Shown piece by piece: positions 1 to 7,914 of a DNA stretch of 64,000 nt. Source of the stretch: Pseudomonadota bacterium (GTDB lineage: Bacteria > Pseudomonadota > Gammaproteobacteria > Xanthomonadales > Wenzhouxiangellaceae); NCBI GenBank assembly GCA_013285445.1, contig CP053448.1:310001-374000 (forward strand). The letters are read 5' to 3'. Every line of letters begins with the position of its first letter. The stretch's first letter is position 1. The translations under genes and the position numbers were made by a program. The notes below the pieces were generated by a model. It saw only the letters and a program-made list of their open reading frames with translations, was not told the DNA's origin and searched no databases.

Positions 1-460
1 TCTGCCCGAGCGGACTGGTCGGCGAGGCCTGCCCCTTGGTCAGGCCGTAGATCTGGTTGTTGAGCAACAGCAAGTTGATATCCGGGTTGCGCCGAAGCAG
101 ATGCAGGGTGTGGTTACCGCCGATGGCCAGCGCATCGCCGTCGCCGCAGATCAGCCACACCGACAGCTCCGGATTGGCCAGCTTGATGCCCATGCCGACA
201 GTCGGCGCGCGGCCGTGAATGGTGTGAAAGCCGAAGTTGCTGGTGTAGTAGGGCAGGCGCGATGAGCAGCCGATGCCCGAGACGGTCACCAGGTTTTCGC
301 GCGGCAGACCCTGCTCGGCGTAGGCCGCGGTCAGCGCCTTGAGCACGGCAAAGCAGCCGCAGCCGGGGCACCAGCGTGGCTGGACTTCGCTCAGGAAATG
401 CAGGCGGTCGGCGCGCTGTTCTGAAGCCGGACGCTCTGGCGCCGTATCGATCGTATTCAT
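1..460 (-). CDS. korB: 2-oxoacid:ferredoxin oxidoreductase, beta subunit (partial)
   Basis: The gene starts at ATG 460-458 and runs off the left edge, so only about 153 N-terminal residues are visible. They carry the family signature CPGCG near residue 35, IGCSSR, the thiamine-diphosphate motif [10 protein letters not shown], and [15 protein letters not shown]. Together with the alpha subunit it should oxidise a 2-oxoacid (2-oxoglutarate in the Thauera benzoyl-CoA system) and reduce ferredoxin. Its start overlaps the korA stop by 4 nt (ATGA), so the two are translationally coupled. It is the last visible gene of the benzoyl-CoA operon. The substrate is inferred from context, because subunit B alone does not fix it. 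Confidence 0.9.
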   Translation of the reverse strand, partial: MNTIDTAPERPASEQRADRLHFLSEVQPRWCPGCGCFAVLKALTAAYAEQGLPRENLVTVSGIGCSSRLPYYTSNFGFHTIHGRAPTVGMGIKLANPELSVWLICGDGDALAIGGNHTLHLLRRNPDINLLLLNNQIYGLTKGQASPTSPLGQ

Positions 461-2346
461 GCGATGGGACCTCCCTTGAGAAGGGATTCGGCATAGGCCG
501 TTATTTCGGACACCCGGAACGTCGTGCCTTGGATCTTGTTGAGCGGCTTGACGTCGATCAGGTACTCGCTGCGCAAACGCTGCCGGAGCTGCCCCAGGTT
601 GTTTTCGACCACCACGATCTGGCCATGCTGACGCAACAGTTCACCGAGATCCTCGGGCAACGGGTTGAGCTGGCGCAGGCACAGCCCGGCGACGGCATGG
701 CCGTCCCGGGTCAGGCGGTCGACCGCCTCGTAGATGGCGCCACCGGTCGAGCCCCAGCCGACCAGCAGCAGGCCGGCAGCGGGGTCGCCGTAAGGCTCGA
801 GCTCAGGGTAGCCGCGGGCGACGCGGGCGATCTTGTCGGCGCGCAGCCGCACCATGGCCTCGTGGTTGGCCGCCTCGTAGCTGACCGCCCCGGACTCGCC
901 GCCCTTTTCCAGCCCGCCGGTGACGTGCTCGAAACCGGCCATGCCCGGCACCGCCCAGGGGCGGGTCAGGGTTTCGGGGTCGCGCTGGTAGGGCTTGAAG
1001 CCTTCGGCCGACTGCGGGCGCGTTACGGTCATTTCCGGCAGCTCCTCGAGCCCGGGCTCGCACCACAGCTCGGCGCCGCTGGCCAGCGACAGGTCGGAGA
1101 GCACGATCACCGGCGTCATGTACGCAAGCGCAATGCGCGCGGCTTCAACGGCAGTATCGAAACAGTCCTGCGGCGATGCTGCCGCCAGCACCGGCAGCGG
1201 GGATTCGCCGTGGCGGCCATAGAGCGCCTGCCACAGATCGGCCTGCTCGGTCTTGGTCGGAATGCCGGTTGACGGGCCGGCGCGCTGGACGTTGATGACC
1301 ACCAGCGGCAGCTCGGCAATCACGGCCAGGTCGATGAATTCGGCCATCAGCGCCAGACCGGGCCCGGAGGTGCTGGTCACGCCCAGCGCGCCGGCGAAAC
1401 TCGCGCCGATGGCCGCACCGATCGCCGCAATCTCGTCTTCGGCCTGGAAGACGCGCACGTCGCTGCTGCGCTCGAGGCTCAGGGTCTGCATGATCTCGGT
1501 CGCCGGGGTGATCGGGTAGCCGCCGAGAAACAGCGAGACGCCGGCTCGGCGGGCCGCCTGGATCAGCCCGCGCGACAGAGCGGTATTGCCGTTGACGAAG
1601 CGGTAGACGCCGCTCCGCGCCAGGCGCCGATCCTCACGAACCTTCAGCGGACTGACGAAATGCTCGGTGGTCTCGCCGTAGTTCCAGCCGGCCCGGAACG
1701 CGCGAAGGTTGGCCGCGGCCAGCTCCGGCTGCTGGCCGAACCGTTGTTCGATCCAGTCCTCGACAGGCCCGGTCGGGCGCGGAAACAGCCAGCAGATCAG
1801 GCCCAGGGCAAAGAAGTTCTTGGATCGGTCCTTTTCCTTGTTGCCGAGCTTCAGGTCCTTGAGTGCCGTGCGCGTGAGCTTGGCAATCGGCACCGGAAAG
1901 ACGCGCCACTGATTGAGGCTGCCGTCGTCGAGCGGACTGCGCCCGTAGCCGGCGCGCTTGAGTGCGGCGCCTCTGAAGGCGGTCTCGTTGACGATGATGA
2001 TGCCGTTGGGCCGGACCTGGTCGAGGTTGATCTTCAGGGCGGCCGGGTTCATCGCCACCAGCAGGTCGACGACGTCACCGGCGGTGCGCACGTGCTCGCC
2101 GCCGGTTCGGAGCTGGAAGCCCGATACCCCGCCCAGACTGCCGGCTGGCGAGCGGATCTCGGGCGGGAAATCGGCCAGAGTGCGCACCGCCTCGCCGGCC
2201 TCGCCCGACAGGCGGGCGAACTGAACACCGGCCAGCTGGATGCCGTCGCCGGAATCACCGGCGAACTTGATGGTGATGTCGTTGAAGACCTGGGGCCGGG
2301 TCTGCTCCGGATCGGGCAACTTGACGGCCGGTGCGCTCGGGTCCAT
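457..2346 (-). CDS. korA: 2-oxoacid:ferredoxin oxidoreductase, fused gamma-alpha subunit
   Basis: This 629-residue protein has the gamma domain first (about 25-200, with [14 protein letters not shown]) and the alpha domain after it (about 250-629). The alpha domain carries YPITPATEI near 277-285 and [12 protein letters not shown]. This order is typical of KorA-type enzymes. With KorB it would supply low-potential electrons to the ferredoxin encoded just upstream, as known for the Thauera benzoyl-CoA reductase system, where 2-oxoglutarate from acetyl-CoA oxidation is the electron source. It lies 14 nt after the ferredoxin gene and overlaps korB by 4 nt. The 2-oxoglutarate assignment rests on context; a pyruvate or other 2-oxoacid substrate cannot be excluded. 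Confidence 0.9.
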   Translation of the reverse strand: MDPSAPAVKLPDPEQTRPQVFNDITIKFAGDSGDGIQLAGVQFARLSGEAGEAVRTLADFPPEIRSPAGSLGGVSGFQLRTGGEHVRTAGDVVDLLVAMNPAALKINLDQVRPNGIIIVNETAFRGAALKRAGYGRSPLDDGSLNQWRVFPVPIAKLTRTALKDLKLGNKEKDRSKNFFALGLICWLFPRPTGPVEDWIEQRFGQQPELAAANLRAFRAGWNYGETTEHFVSPLKVREDRRLARSGVYRFVNGNTALSRGLIQAARRAGVSLFLGGYPITPATEIMQTLSLERSSDVRVFQAEDEIAAIGAAIGASFAGALGVTSTSGPGLALMAEFIDLAVIAELPLVVINVQRAGPSTGIPTKTEQADLWQALYGRHGESPLPVLAAASPQDCFDTAVEAARIALAYMTPVIVLSDLSLASGAELWCEPGLEELPEMTVTRPQSAEGFKPYQRDPETLTRPWAVPGMAGFEHVTGGLEKGGESGAVSYEAANHEAMVRLRADKIARVARGYPELEPYGDPAAGLLLVGWGSTGGAIYEAVDRLTRDGHAVAGLCLRQLNPLPEDLGELLRQHGQIVVVENNLGQLRQRLRSEYLIDVKPLNKIQGTTFRVSEITAYAESLLKGGPIA

Positions 2347-2360
2347 GGGGCGGCCTGCCG

Positions 2361-2651
2361 TCAGTGCGCCGAGAAATGCGACGGCACGTCGCCGGAGAAG
2401 TCTTCATCCGGGTTGAGGCGCCTGGCGCGCTCGAGCAGGGTCTGTTCGCTCTCGACCCGGTCGGGGTTGGTCTCGCAGCACTCCATCGGGCAGACCTCGG
2501 CGCACTGCGGCTCGTCGAAAAAGCCGACGCACTCGGTGCAAAGCTCGGGGTCGATGACGTAGACCTGCGCGCCGGCGCTGATCGCCTCGTTGGGGCATTC
2601 CATGACGCAGGCGTCGCACAGGTTGCAGTCAGTGGTGATGTGATAGGCCAT
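2361..2651 (-). CDS. 2[4Fe-4S] ferredoxin, Allochromatium type
   Basis: This 96-residue ferredoxin has a first cluster motif CNLCDACVMECP and a second CTECVGFFDEPQCAEVCP. The six-residue-plus insertion in the second motif marks the low-potential YfhL/Allochromatium type, which is also the electron donor type of Thauera benzoyl-CoA reductase. An acidic C-terminal extension of about 35 residues follows. The start overlaps the 3' end of the upstream activator gene by 23 nt and korA follows directly. This places it between a donor (KorAB) and two ATP-dependent reductase systems in the same operon. Confidence 0.93.
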   Translation of the reverse strand: MAYHITTDCNLCDACVMECPNEAISAGAQVYVIDPELCTECVGFFDEPQCAEVCPMECCETNPDRVESEQTLLERARRLNPDEDFSGDVPSHFSAH

Positions 2652-3531
2652 GGTCTTGCGTCTCCTTCATTGCGTGGACGGCCGCCCCGAGCGCGCCGCA
2701 AAACTGGGCGTTGGGGGCCATGATCGTTTCGATCTGGTCGAAACGCTCGGCAAACAGCGGGACGAGAATCTCGTGGTGCTCGAGCACGCCGCCGGAAAAG
2801 ACCAGCGTGTCGGTGTCGATGGCGGTCATCTCGAGCACGCGCTTGACCACCGAGCGGTAGAGCGCCTGGATCAGGTTCTCGACGCGCTCGCCGTGCATCA
2901 GCAGCTTGATCACTTCCTGGCCGGAGAACACCGTGCAGTAGCTGTTGAGGGTCAGGTCGCTGTCGTGCTTTCGTGCCAGCCCGGGCAACCGGTCCATCGG
3001 CACTTCCAGGCGATGGGCCAGTTCCTCGATGTAGGCGCCGGTGCCGGCCGCGCACTTGCGGTTGATGGCGAACTGGTCAACCCGTTCGGGGGTGGAGCGG
3101 ATGACCTTGGAGTCCTGCCCGCCGATATCGATGATCGTGTAGTCGCGATCGAGCTCAAGCTGGTGCTGCACGCCGAGAAAATGCGCCTTGATCTCGGTCA
3201 GGCTGCCGTGCACGCCCTTGATGTGGTTGCGCCCGTAGCCGGTGGCGTAGATGACGTGGCCGGCGCGTGCGGCCAACTCCGTGCCTTCATCGGGCGTGAC
3301 CGCGCGCTGCTCTTCGGCCAGCGGGGAAAGCGCCTCGGCGCTGCCCGACAGCGCCCGGTGCACGTGCTCGACGAGCGGGAACAGGGTGCGACCCTTGCGC
3401 AGTTCGAGAATCCGGCCGGTCGAATCGATGGCCGCGATCTTGATCTCGGCGCTGCCGCAGTCCACGCCCCAGAATACCGGTTCGGTGCCGGGTTCCGGGG
3501 TGGGTCGGACCTGCACGGTATGACGGGTCAT
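2629..3531 (-). CDS. BadF/BcrA/HgdC-family ATPase activator of a second reductase
   Basis: This 300-residue protein is of the ASKHA-type ATPase family that delivers electrons to double-cubane or benzoyl-CoA reductase partners. Visible motifs are an N-terminal GVDCGSAEIK phosphate loop, DIGGQDSK at 135-142, and the two cluster cysteines in KCAAGTGAY (C160) and SYCTVFSGQE (C199). ATG 3531 is chosen because it overlaps the upstream partner's stop by 4 nt; the reading frame is open further upstream, but only as a shadow of the partner gene. It is not the BcrA or BcrD of the main reductase, which lie at 12.6-14.9 kb. Its target is most likely the protein encoded just upstream. Confidence 0.88.
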   Translation of the reverse strand: MTRHTVQVRPTPEPGTEPVFWGVDCGSAEIKIAAIDSTGRILELRKGRTLFPLVEHVHRALSGSAEALSPLAEEQRAVTPDEGTELAARAGHVIYATGYGRNHIKGVHGSLTEIKAHFLGVQHQLELDRDYTIIDIGGQDSKVIRSTPERVDQFAINRKCAAGTGAYIEELAHRLEVPMDRLPGLARKHDSDLTLNSYCTVFSGQEVIKLLMHGERVENLIQALYRSVVKRVLEMTAIDTDTLVFSGGVLEHHEILVPLFAERFDQIETIMAPNAQFCGALGAAVHAMKETQDHGLSHHH

Positions 3532-4730
3532 AGCGTTTCCAGGAAAGCCTCGACCAGCGTCGTGCTCTGCTCGTCGGAGAAGCAGCGCAGGTCGTTGAGG
3601 TCGCCGTCGACGACGATGCCGGGGATGCCCTTGTTCTTCAGTCGCTGCGGCAGGTTGTAGTGACTGTTGGTGTTGTTCGGGCAGGTGCGCGCGGCGTGAT
3701 AGACGACCCCGTCGATGTCGAAGTCCCCGACCACGCGCTCGATGTAGCTTTCCTTGTAGCCGTCGTCGCGGTTGATGAAGATCTTCAGGTAGGCCTCGGC
3801 CATGCTCTCGAGCGGGCGATCGCCGTCGAAGTCGGAAAAAATCCAGCTGTTGCAGTAGGTCGAGGCGACAACCGCTGCGTGCTGGCTGGCAAACAGTTCC
3901 GAGAGATGGCGCAGGCGGCCCCAGATCGGCATGCCCTCCCAGTACACGCGCAGGCGCTCGCCGGCCACGGCGCCTTCGCCGGCGGCAACCTTCGCTTTCA
4001 GTTCGGCGACCAGGCCGCGGTAGTAGTCGGTGGCCCGGCGGTCGCCGCGCAGCACCACGATCGGGCCCATGTAGATGGTCGAGTCGAAAAAGCTCATCGG
4101 CGCCGGCTTGGCCCGCGCCATGTTCAGCGCATCCGACCACAGGTCGGTGGCGGTGCGTGATTCGGCCACGGCAGCCTTCAGCGCCTGCTCATCGAGCGGC
4201 TCGCCGGTGATGGCCTCGAGTTGCTCGATCATCTTGCGGTACTGGATGACCACGTCGTCGATATGCTCGCGCTCGACCTCGGGCAGGTGGTTGGGCGGGT
4301 GGATGCCGATGACCGGCACCTTCCACTCGCGCGCGTACCAGTTGAACCAGTGCATCACGTCCTTGCACTGGTTGGTGCAGTAGACCAGCACGTCGGGTTT
4401 CGGCACCGACTCGATGCCGTAGGCCTTGGTCAGCGGGGTGATGCCCTTGATGCAGGCGCCGACATCCGAGGTCAGGTAGCTGCAGATCTCAGGCGAGTAG
4501 CCGCGCGCGTTGGCCACCGGAATGGTGTCGCCGGCGACTCTTGTAGCGCCGAGCATGGCGCCGTGGTTTTCCGGGAAGTAGACCTCGAAGCCCATCGCGC
4601 GCAGGACCTCGGCCGGTCCGACCGAGGTGCACCAGGCCACGCGCCGGCCGGGGTCCCTGGCCGCGGCGTCGAGGTCTAGGAAATAGTCACGCATGACCTG
4701 CTTGATGTTCGGGGCGCTCGTTTCGGTCAT
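3528..4730 (-). CDS. BcrC/HgdB-like reductase or dehydratase component (2-hydroxyacyl-CoA dehydratase D family)
   Basis: This 400-residue protein belongs to the HgdB/BcrB/BcrC family that holds an iron-sulfur active site. Cysteines are visible at 34, 83, 93, 118, 122, 293, 350 and 383; the first five and C350 fall in conserved-looking blocks (AWCTSVGPAEVL, VYCTNQC, AARTCPNNTNSHY). Only one such component is paired with one activator here, as in YjiM/YjiL or double-cubane cluster proteins, unlike the four-subunit benzoyl-CoA reductase encoded upstream. The start ATG 4730 gives a 4-nt overlap with the thiolase stop; the longer open frame upstream is a thiolase shadow. Its substrate is unknown. 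Cluster ligation is family-based inference. Confidence 0.85.
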   Translation of the reverse strand: MTETSAPNIKQVMRDYFLDLDAAARDPGRRVAWCTSVGPAEVLRAMGFEVYFPENHGAMLGATRVAGDTIPVANARGYSPEICSYLTSDVGACIKGITPLTKAYGIESVPKPDVLVYCTNQCKDVMHWFNWYAREWKVPVIGIHPPNHLPEVEREHIDDVVIQYRKMIEQLEAITGEPLDEQALKAAVAESRTATDLWSDALNMARAKPAPMSFFDSTIYMGPIVVLRGDRRATDYYRGLVAELKAKVAAGEGAVAGERLRVYWEGMPIWGRLRHLSELFASQHAAVVASTYCNSWIFSDFDGDRPLESMAEAYLKIFINRDDGYKESYIERVVGDFDIDGVVYHAARTCPNNTNSHYNLPQRLKNKGIPGIVVDGDLNDLRCFSDEQSTTLVEAFLETL

Positions 4731-5899
4731 GGTTCGATTCTCCGAATCAGGGTGGCCACGCCCTGGCCGTGGCCGACGCACAGGGCGGCGATGCCGAACT
4801 CGCCCCCATCGCGCGCCAGGCCGTGGGCCAGGGTGGTGATCAGCCGGGTGCCGGTCGCGCCCAGCGGATGGCCCAGGGCGATTGCCCCGCCGGACGGGTT
4901 GACCCGCGCCGGATCGAGGCCGAGCTCTCGAACATTGGACACGATCTGGGCGGCAAAGGCTTCGTTGATTTCGAAGCGGTCGATATCGGCCAGCGCCAGG
5001 CCGCTGCGCTCGAGCAGCCGTTCGATCGCCGGTACCGGCCCGCGCGCCATGGCCTGCGGCTCCAGGCCTATAGTGGCGTGAGCGAGCACCTCGGCGATGG
5101 GCTCGAGACCGTGGCGATCACAGGCCGCGGCCGAGGCCAGCATCGTCAGGCTGGCCCCGTCGCTCAAGGGCGAGGCGTTGCCGGCGGTGACCGTGCCGTT
5201 GTCGTCGAAGGCCGGCTTGAGCTCGCCCAGGACGTCGAGGCTGGCGCTGGCACGCGGGCCCTGGTCGCGCTCGATCGTGCGTTCGTCGACCACGACCGGC
5301 GCCAGTTCGGCGGCGTAATCGCCCCGCTCGGTCGCGGCGACCGCGCGGCGATGGCTTTCCAGCGCCCAGGTGTCCTGCTCGGCCCGATCAATGCCGTCGC
5401 GCCGGGCCAGCCACTCGGCGGCCAGGCCCATGTTCATGAACGGGAACTCGCCGCGCGAACCCAGTTGAGGATGGTGGTCAATGGCAGCGCCCATCGGCAC
5501 ATGGTGCATGTGCTCGACGCCGCCGGCCAGCAGCAGTTCATCGGCGCCGGCGGCGATGCGCACGGCGGCGGTGTTGAAGGCCTCGAGGCTGGAGGCGCAC
5601 AGGCGGTTGAAGGTGACACCGGGCACGCTCTCGGGCAGGCCGGCAAGGAGCACGGCCAGTCGGGCAACGTTCTTGCCCTGCTCCAGGTGCTGGCCGACGC
5701 AGCCGATCAGCACATCGTCGATGGCGGTCGGGTCAGGCAGATCAGCCGCCATTTCACGAATCAGTCCGGCCAGCAGTTCGTCGGCGCGGATGGCTTTCAG
5801 CCAGCCCTTGTCGGCGTGGGCGCGACCGAACGGCGTGCGCCGCGCCGCGGCCAGCAAGACCTGCTGGCCGGCGGCGCTTGGGCGCAGCTTCACGGTCAC
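4727..5899 (-). CDS. thiolase (acyl-CoA C-acyltransferase)
   Basis: This 390-residue thiolase shows the acyl-accepting cysteine in NRLCASSLEAF, the NEAFA motif, the GGAIALGHPLGATG block and the C-terminal cysteine in CVGHGQGVA, so all catalytic parts are present. It should cleave a 3-oxoacyl-CoA, plausibly in the pimelyl-CoA branch after ring cleavage. The start is GTG at 5899, whose GTGA overlaps the SDR stop by 4 nt; the frame upstream is a shadow of the SDR gene. It is the second thiolase of the operon. The two differ in sequence, suggesting different chain-length or substrate preference rather than a recent duplication. Confidence 0.85.
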   Translation of the reverse strand: MTVKLRPSAAGQQVLLAAARRTPFGRAHADKGWLKAIRADELLAGLIREMAADLPDPTAIDDVLIGCVGQHLEQGKNVARLAVLLAGLPESVPGVTFNRLCASSLEAFNTAAVRIAAGADELLLAGGVEHMHHVPMGAAIDHHPQLGSRGEFPFMNMGLAAEWLARRDGIDRAEQDTWALESHRRAVAATERGDYAAELAPVVVDERTIERDQGPRASASLDVLGELKPAFDDNGTVTAGNASPLSDGASLTMLASAAACDRHGLEPIAEVLAHATIGLEPQAMARGPVPAIERLLERSGLALADIDRFEINEAFAAQIVSNVRELGLDPARVNPSGGAIALGHPLGATGTRLITTLAHGLARDGGEFGIAALCVGHGQGVATLIRRIEP

Positions 5900-6654
5900 A
5901 GCCCCAGAATCCCGCAGCTCTTGCCGCCGTCGACATGCAGCACCTGGCCGCTGATGAAGTCGGCGTCCGGCCCGGCCAGGAAGGCCACCGCGGCGGCAAT
6001 GTCTTCGACCCGGCCCATCTGCCCGGTCGGCTGCCGGGCGATCAGCTTCTCGCGCGCCTGCTCGGGCATGGAGCGCACCATCGGCGTGTCGATCAGGCCC
6101 GGCGCGACGGCGTTGACGTTGATGGAAAAGCGCGCCAGCTCCAGCGCCAGGGTGCGGGTGAGGCTGACCACCCCGCCCTTGCTGGCGGCGTAGTTGGCCT
6201 GGCCGGGGTTGCCCAGCCAGGAACGCGAGGCGATGTTGACGATGCGCGCAGATTGGCTTTGCTTGAGCAGCCCCAGCGCGGCGCGACAGCAAAGAAAAGC
6301 GCCCTTGAGGTTGACCGCGATGACCTGGTCGAAGTCCTCGTCGCTGAGCTTGCCCAGCCAGCCGTCGCGGATGATGCCGGCGTTGTTGACCAGCACGTCC
6401 AGACCGCCGAAGCGCTCCTGGATGCGATTCATCATCTGTCGGACTTCGCCGCTGTCGGCGACGTCCACCGTGACCGCCAGCGCTTCGGCGCCCTTGTTCC
6501 GGATCTCTGTTGCCAGCGCGGCGGCTGCCTCGCCGTCGCGATCGGCCACGACGATGCGCGCGCCTTCTTCGGCCAGTCGCGCGGCGATGGCCGCGCCGAT
6601 GCCGCGGCCGGCGCCGGTGACCAGCGCGGTGCGCTTGTCGAGCCGCCTCAGCAT
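5896..6654 (-). CDS. short-chain dehydrogenase/reductase (3-hydroxyacyl-CoA dehydrogenase-like)
   Basis: This 252-residue classical SDR carries the nucleotide-binding motif TGAGRGIG, NNAG near the middle, the catalytic serine in ASRSW and YAASKGG with the catalytic Tyr/Lys. It resembles FabG-type 3-oxoacyl reductases. Sandwiched between two thiolases, it most likely oxidises a 3-hydroxyacyl-CoA in the lower pathway, parallel to the larger dehydrogenase/hydratase fusion. It overlaps the upstream thiolase by 7 nt and the downstream one by 4 nt. The exact substrate cannot be read from sequence. Confidence 0.82.
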   Translation of the reverse strand: MLRRLDKRTALVTGAGRGIGAAIAARLAEEGARIVVADRDGEAAAALATEIRNKGAEALAVTVDVADSGEVRQMMNRIQERFGGLDVLVNNAGIIRDGWLGKLSDEDFDQVIAVNLKGAFLCCRAALGLLKQSQSARIVNIASRSWLGNPGQANYAASKGGVVSLTRTLALELARFSINVNAVAPGLIDTPMVRSMPEQAREKLIARQPTGQMGRVEDIAAAVAFLAGPDADFISGQVLHVDGGKSCGILGL

Positions 6655-7910
6655 CGTTCCACCAGCAGGGCGACACCCTGGCCGCCGCCGACACAGGCCG
6701 AGGCGATCCCGAGGGTGGCGTCGTCGCGCACGAGCGTGCGCGAAAGCGTCAGCGCCAGGCGAACGCCGGTGGCGCCGAGCGGATGGCCGATGGCGATCGC
6801 GCCGCCGTTGACGTTGAGCCGGTCAGGGTCGATGCCGAGCTCGCGCTGCACCGCCAGGCACTGGGCGCCGAAGGCCTCGTTGATCTCGAAGCGCTCGATA
6901 TCGGCGATCCCGGCCCCGGCCCGGTCGAGCAGGGCGCGAATCGCCGGCGCCGGGCCGATGCCCATATACGCCGGCTCGACGCCGACCGAGCAGTGCCCGC
7001 GCAGGCGCGCCAGGGGCTTAAGGCCGTGGGCGCGAACGAACTCGCCGGAGGCCACCATCATGGCAGCTGCGCCGTCGACGATGCCCGAGGCCGAACCGGC
7101 GGTGGTTGGGCCTTCTTTCGAGAACACTGGCTTGAGCTGGGCGAGCTTTTCGAGCGTGGTCTGGCGCGGGTGTTCATCCCGGCCCAGCCCGTCACGGCTC
7201 TTGCAGCGGAAGCGACGCGGTTCGAGACCGTCGAGGGCAAACTCGCCCTGGTCGGGCACGGCGGCCAGCTCCGCATCGAAAAAGCCGGCCTCTCGCGCCG
7301 CCGCGCAGCGCGCCTGGCTGGCCAGAGCGAAGGCGTCGACGTCGTCGCGCGACAGCCCATAGCGCTCGGCCAGGTTGTCGGCCGTGCGGCCCATCGGCAC
7401 GGCGGCGGTGTCGTTGAGCGCCTCCCACAGCAAATCGACGTACTCGGGCCGGCCGAGCCCAAAGCCCTGGCGGGCGGAATAGGAGACCAGCGGGAAGCGG
7501 CTCATGGTGTCGGTGCCGGCACCCAGCACCAGGGAAGCCTTGCCCAGCGCGATCTGCTCGGCGGCCGTGCCCAGCACGTCCAGGCCGGAACCGCAGATGC
7601 GCTGGACCATCAGCGCCGCGCTCGTCTCGGGCGCCCCGGCATAGAGCGCGACATGGCGCGGCAGGAAAAACGAATCCGCGCTGGCCTGGCCGATATTGGC
7701 CACCACGGTCTGGTCGATGGAGCTGGCCTCGACTCCGGCCGCCTCGATGGCCGCGCGCGCGGCGTGGATGGCCAGGTCGGTGGGCGAGACGCTCGACAGG
7801 CTGCCGCAGTAGGCGCCAAACGGCGTGCGCCGGCCGTCGATCAGGTAGACATCCTCGAACAGGGCGCCGACGGCCCTGTCCTGATTAAATCCGGTGACGT
7901 TCGCCGACAT
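6648..7910 (-). CDS. thiolase (acetyl-CoA acetyl/acyltransferase)
   Basis: This 420-residue thiolase has RTPFGAYCG near the N-terminus, the catalytic cysteine in QRICGSGLDVLG, NEAFGAQ, GGAIAIGHPLGATG and the second cysteine in CVGGGQGVALL. An N-terminal extension of about 20 residues precedes the usual start block. It should carry out thiolytic cleavage of a 3-oxoacyl-CoA such as 3-oxopimelyl-CoA, or acetoacetyl-CoA. It starts 4 nt after the dehydrogenase/hydratase fusion gene, whose product would feed it. Which step each of the two thiolases serves is undetermined. Confidence 0.85.
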   Translation of the reverse strand: MSANVTGFNQDRAVGALFEDVYLIDGRRTPFGAYCGSLSSVSPTDLAIHAARAAIEAAGVEASSIDQTVVANIGQASADSFFLPRHVALYAGAPETSAALMVQRICGSGLDVLGTAAEQIALGKASLVLGAGTDTMSRFPLVSYSARQGFGLGRPEYVDLLWEALNDTAAVPMGRTADNLAERYGLSRDDVDAFALASQARCAAAREAGFFDAELAAVPDQGEFALDGLEPRRFRCKSRDGLGRDEHPRQTTLEKLAQLKPVFSKEGPTTAGSASGIVDGAAAMMVASGEFVRAHGLKPLARLRGHCSVGVEPAYMGIGPAPAIRALLDRAGAGIADIERFEINEAFGAQCLAVQRELGIDPDRLNVNGGAIAIGHPLGATGVRLALTLSRTLVRDDATLGIASACVGGGQGVALLVERC

Positions 7911-7914
7911 GGTT

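Noticed and set aside
2629..4140. A 503-residue version of the second activator starting far upstream
   Set aside because: The extra N-terminus is the reductase gene read in another frame. The ATG at 3531 with a 4-nt overlap gives normal family length.
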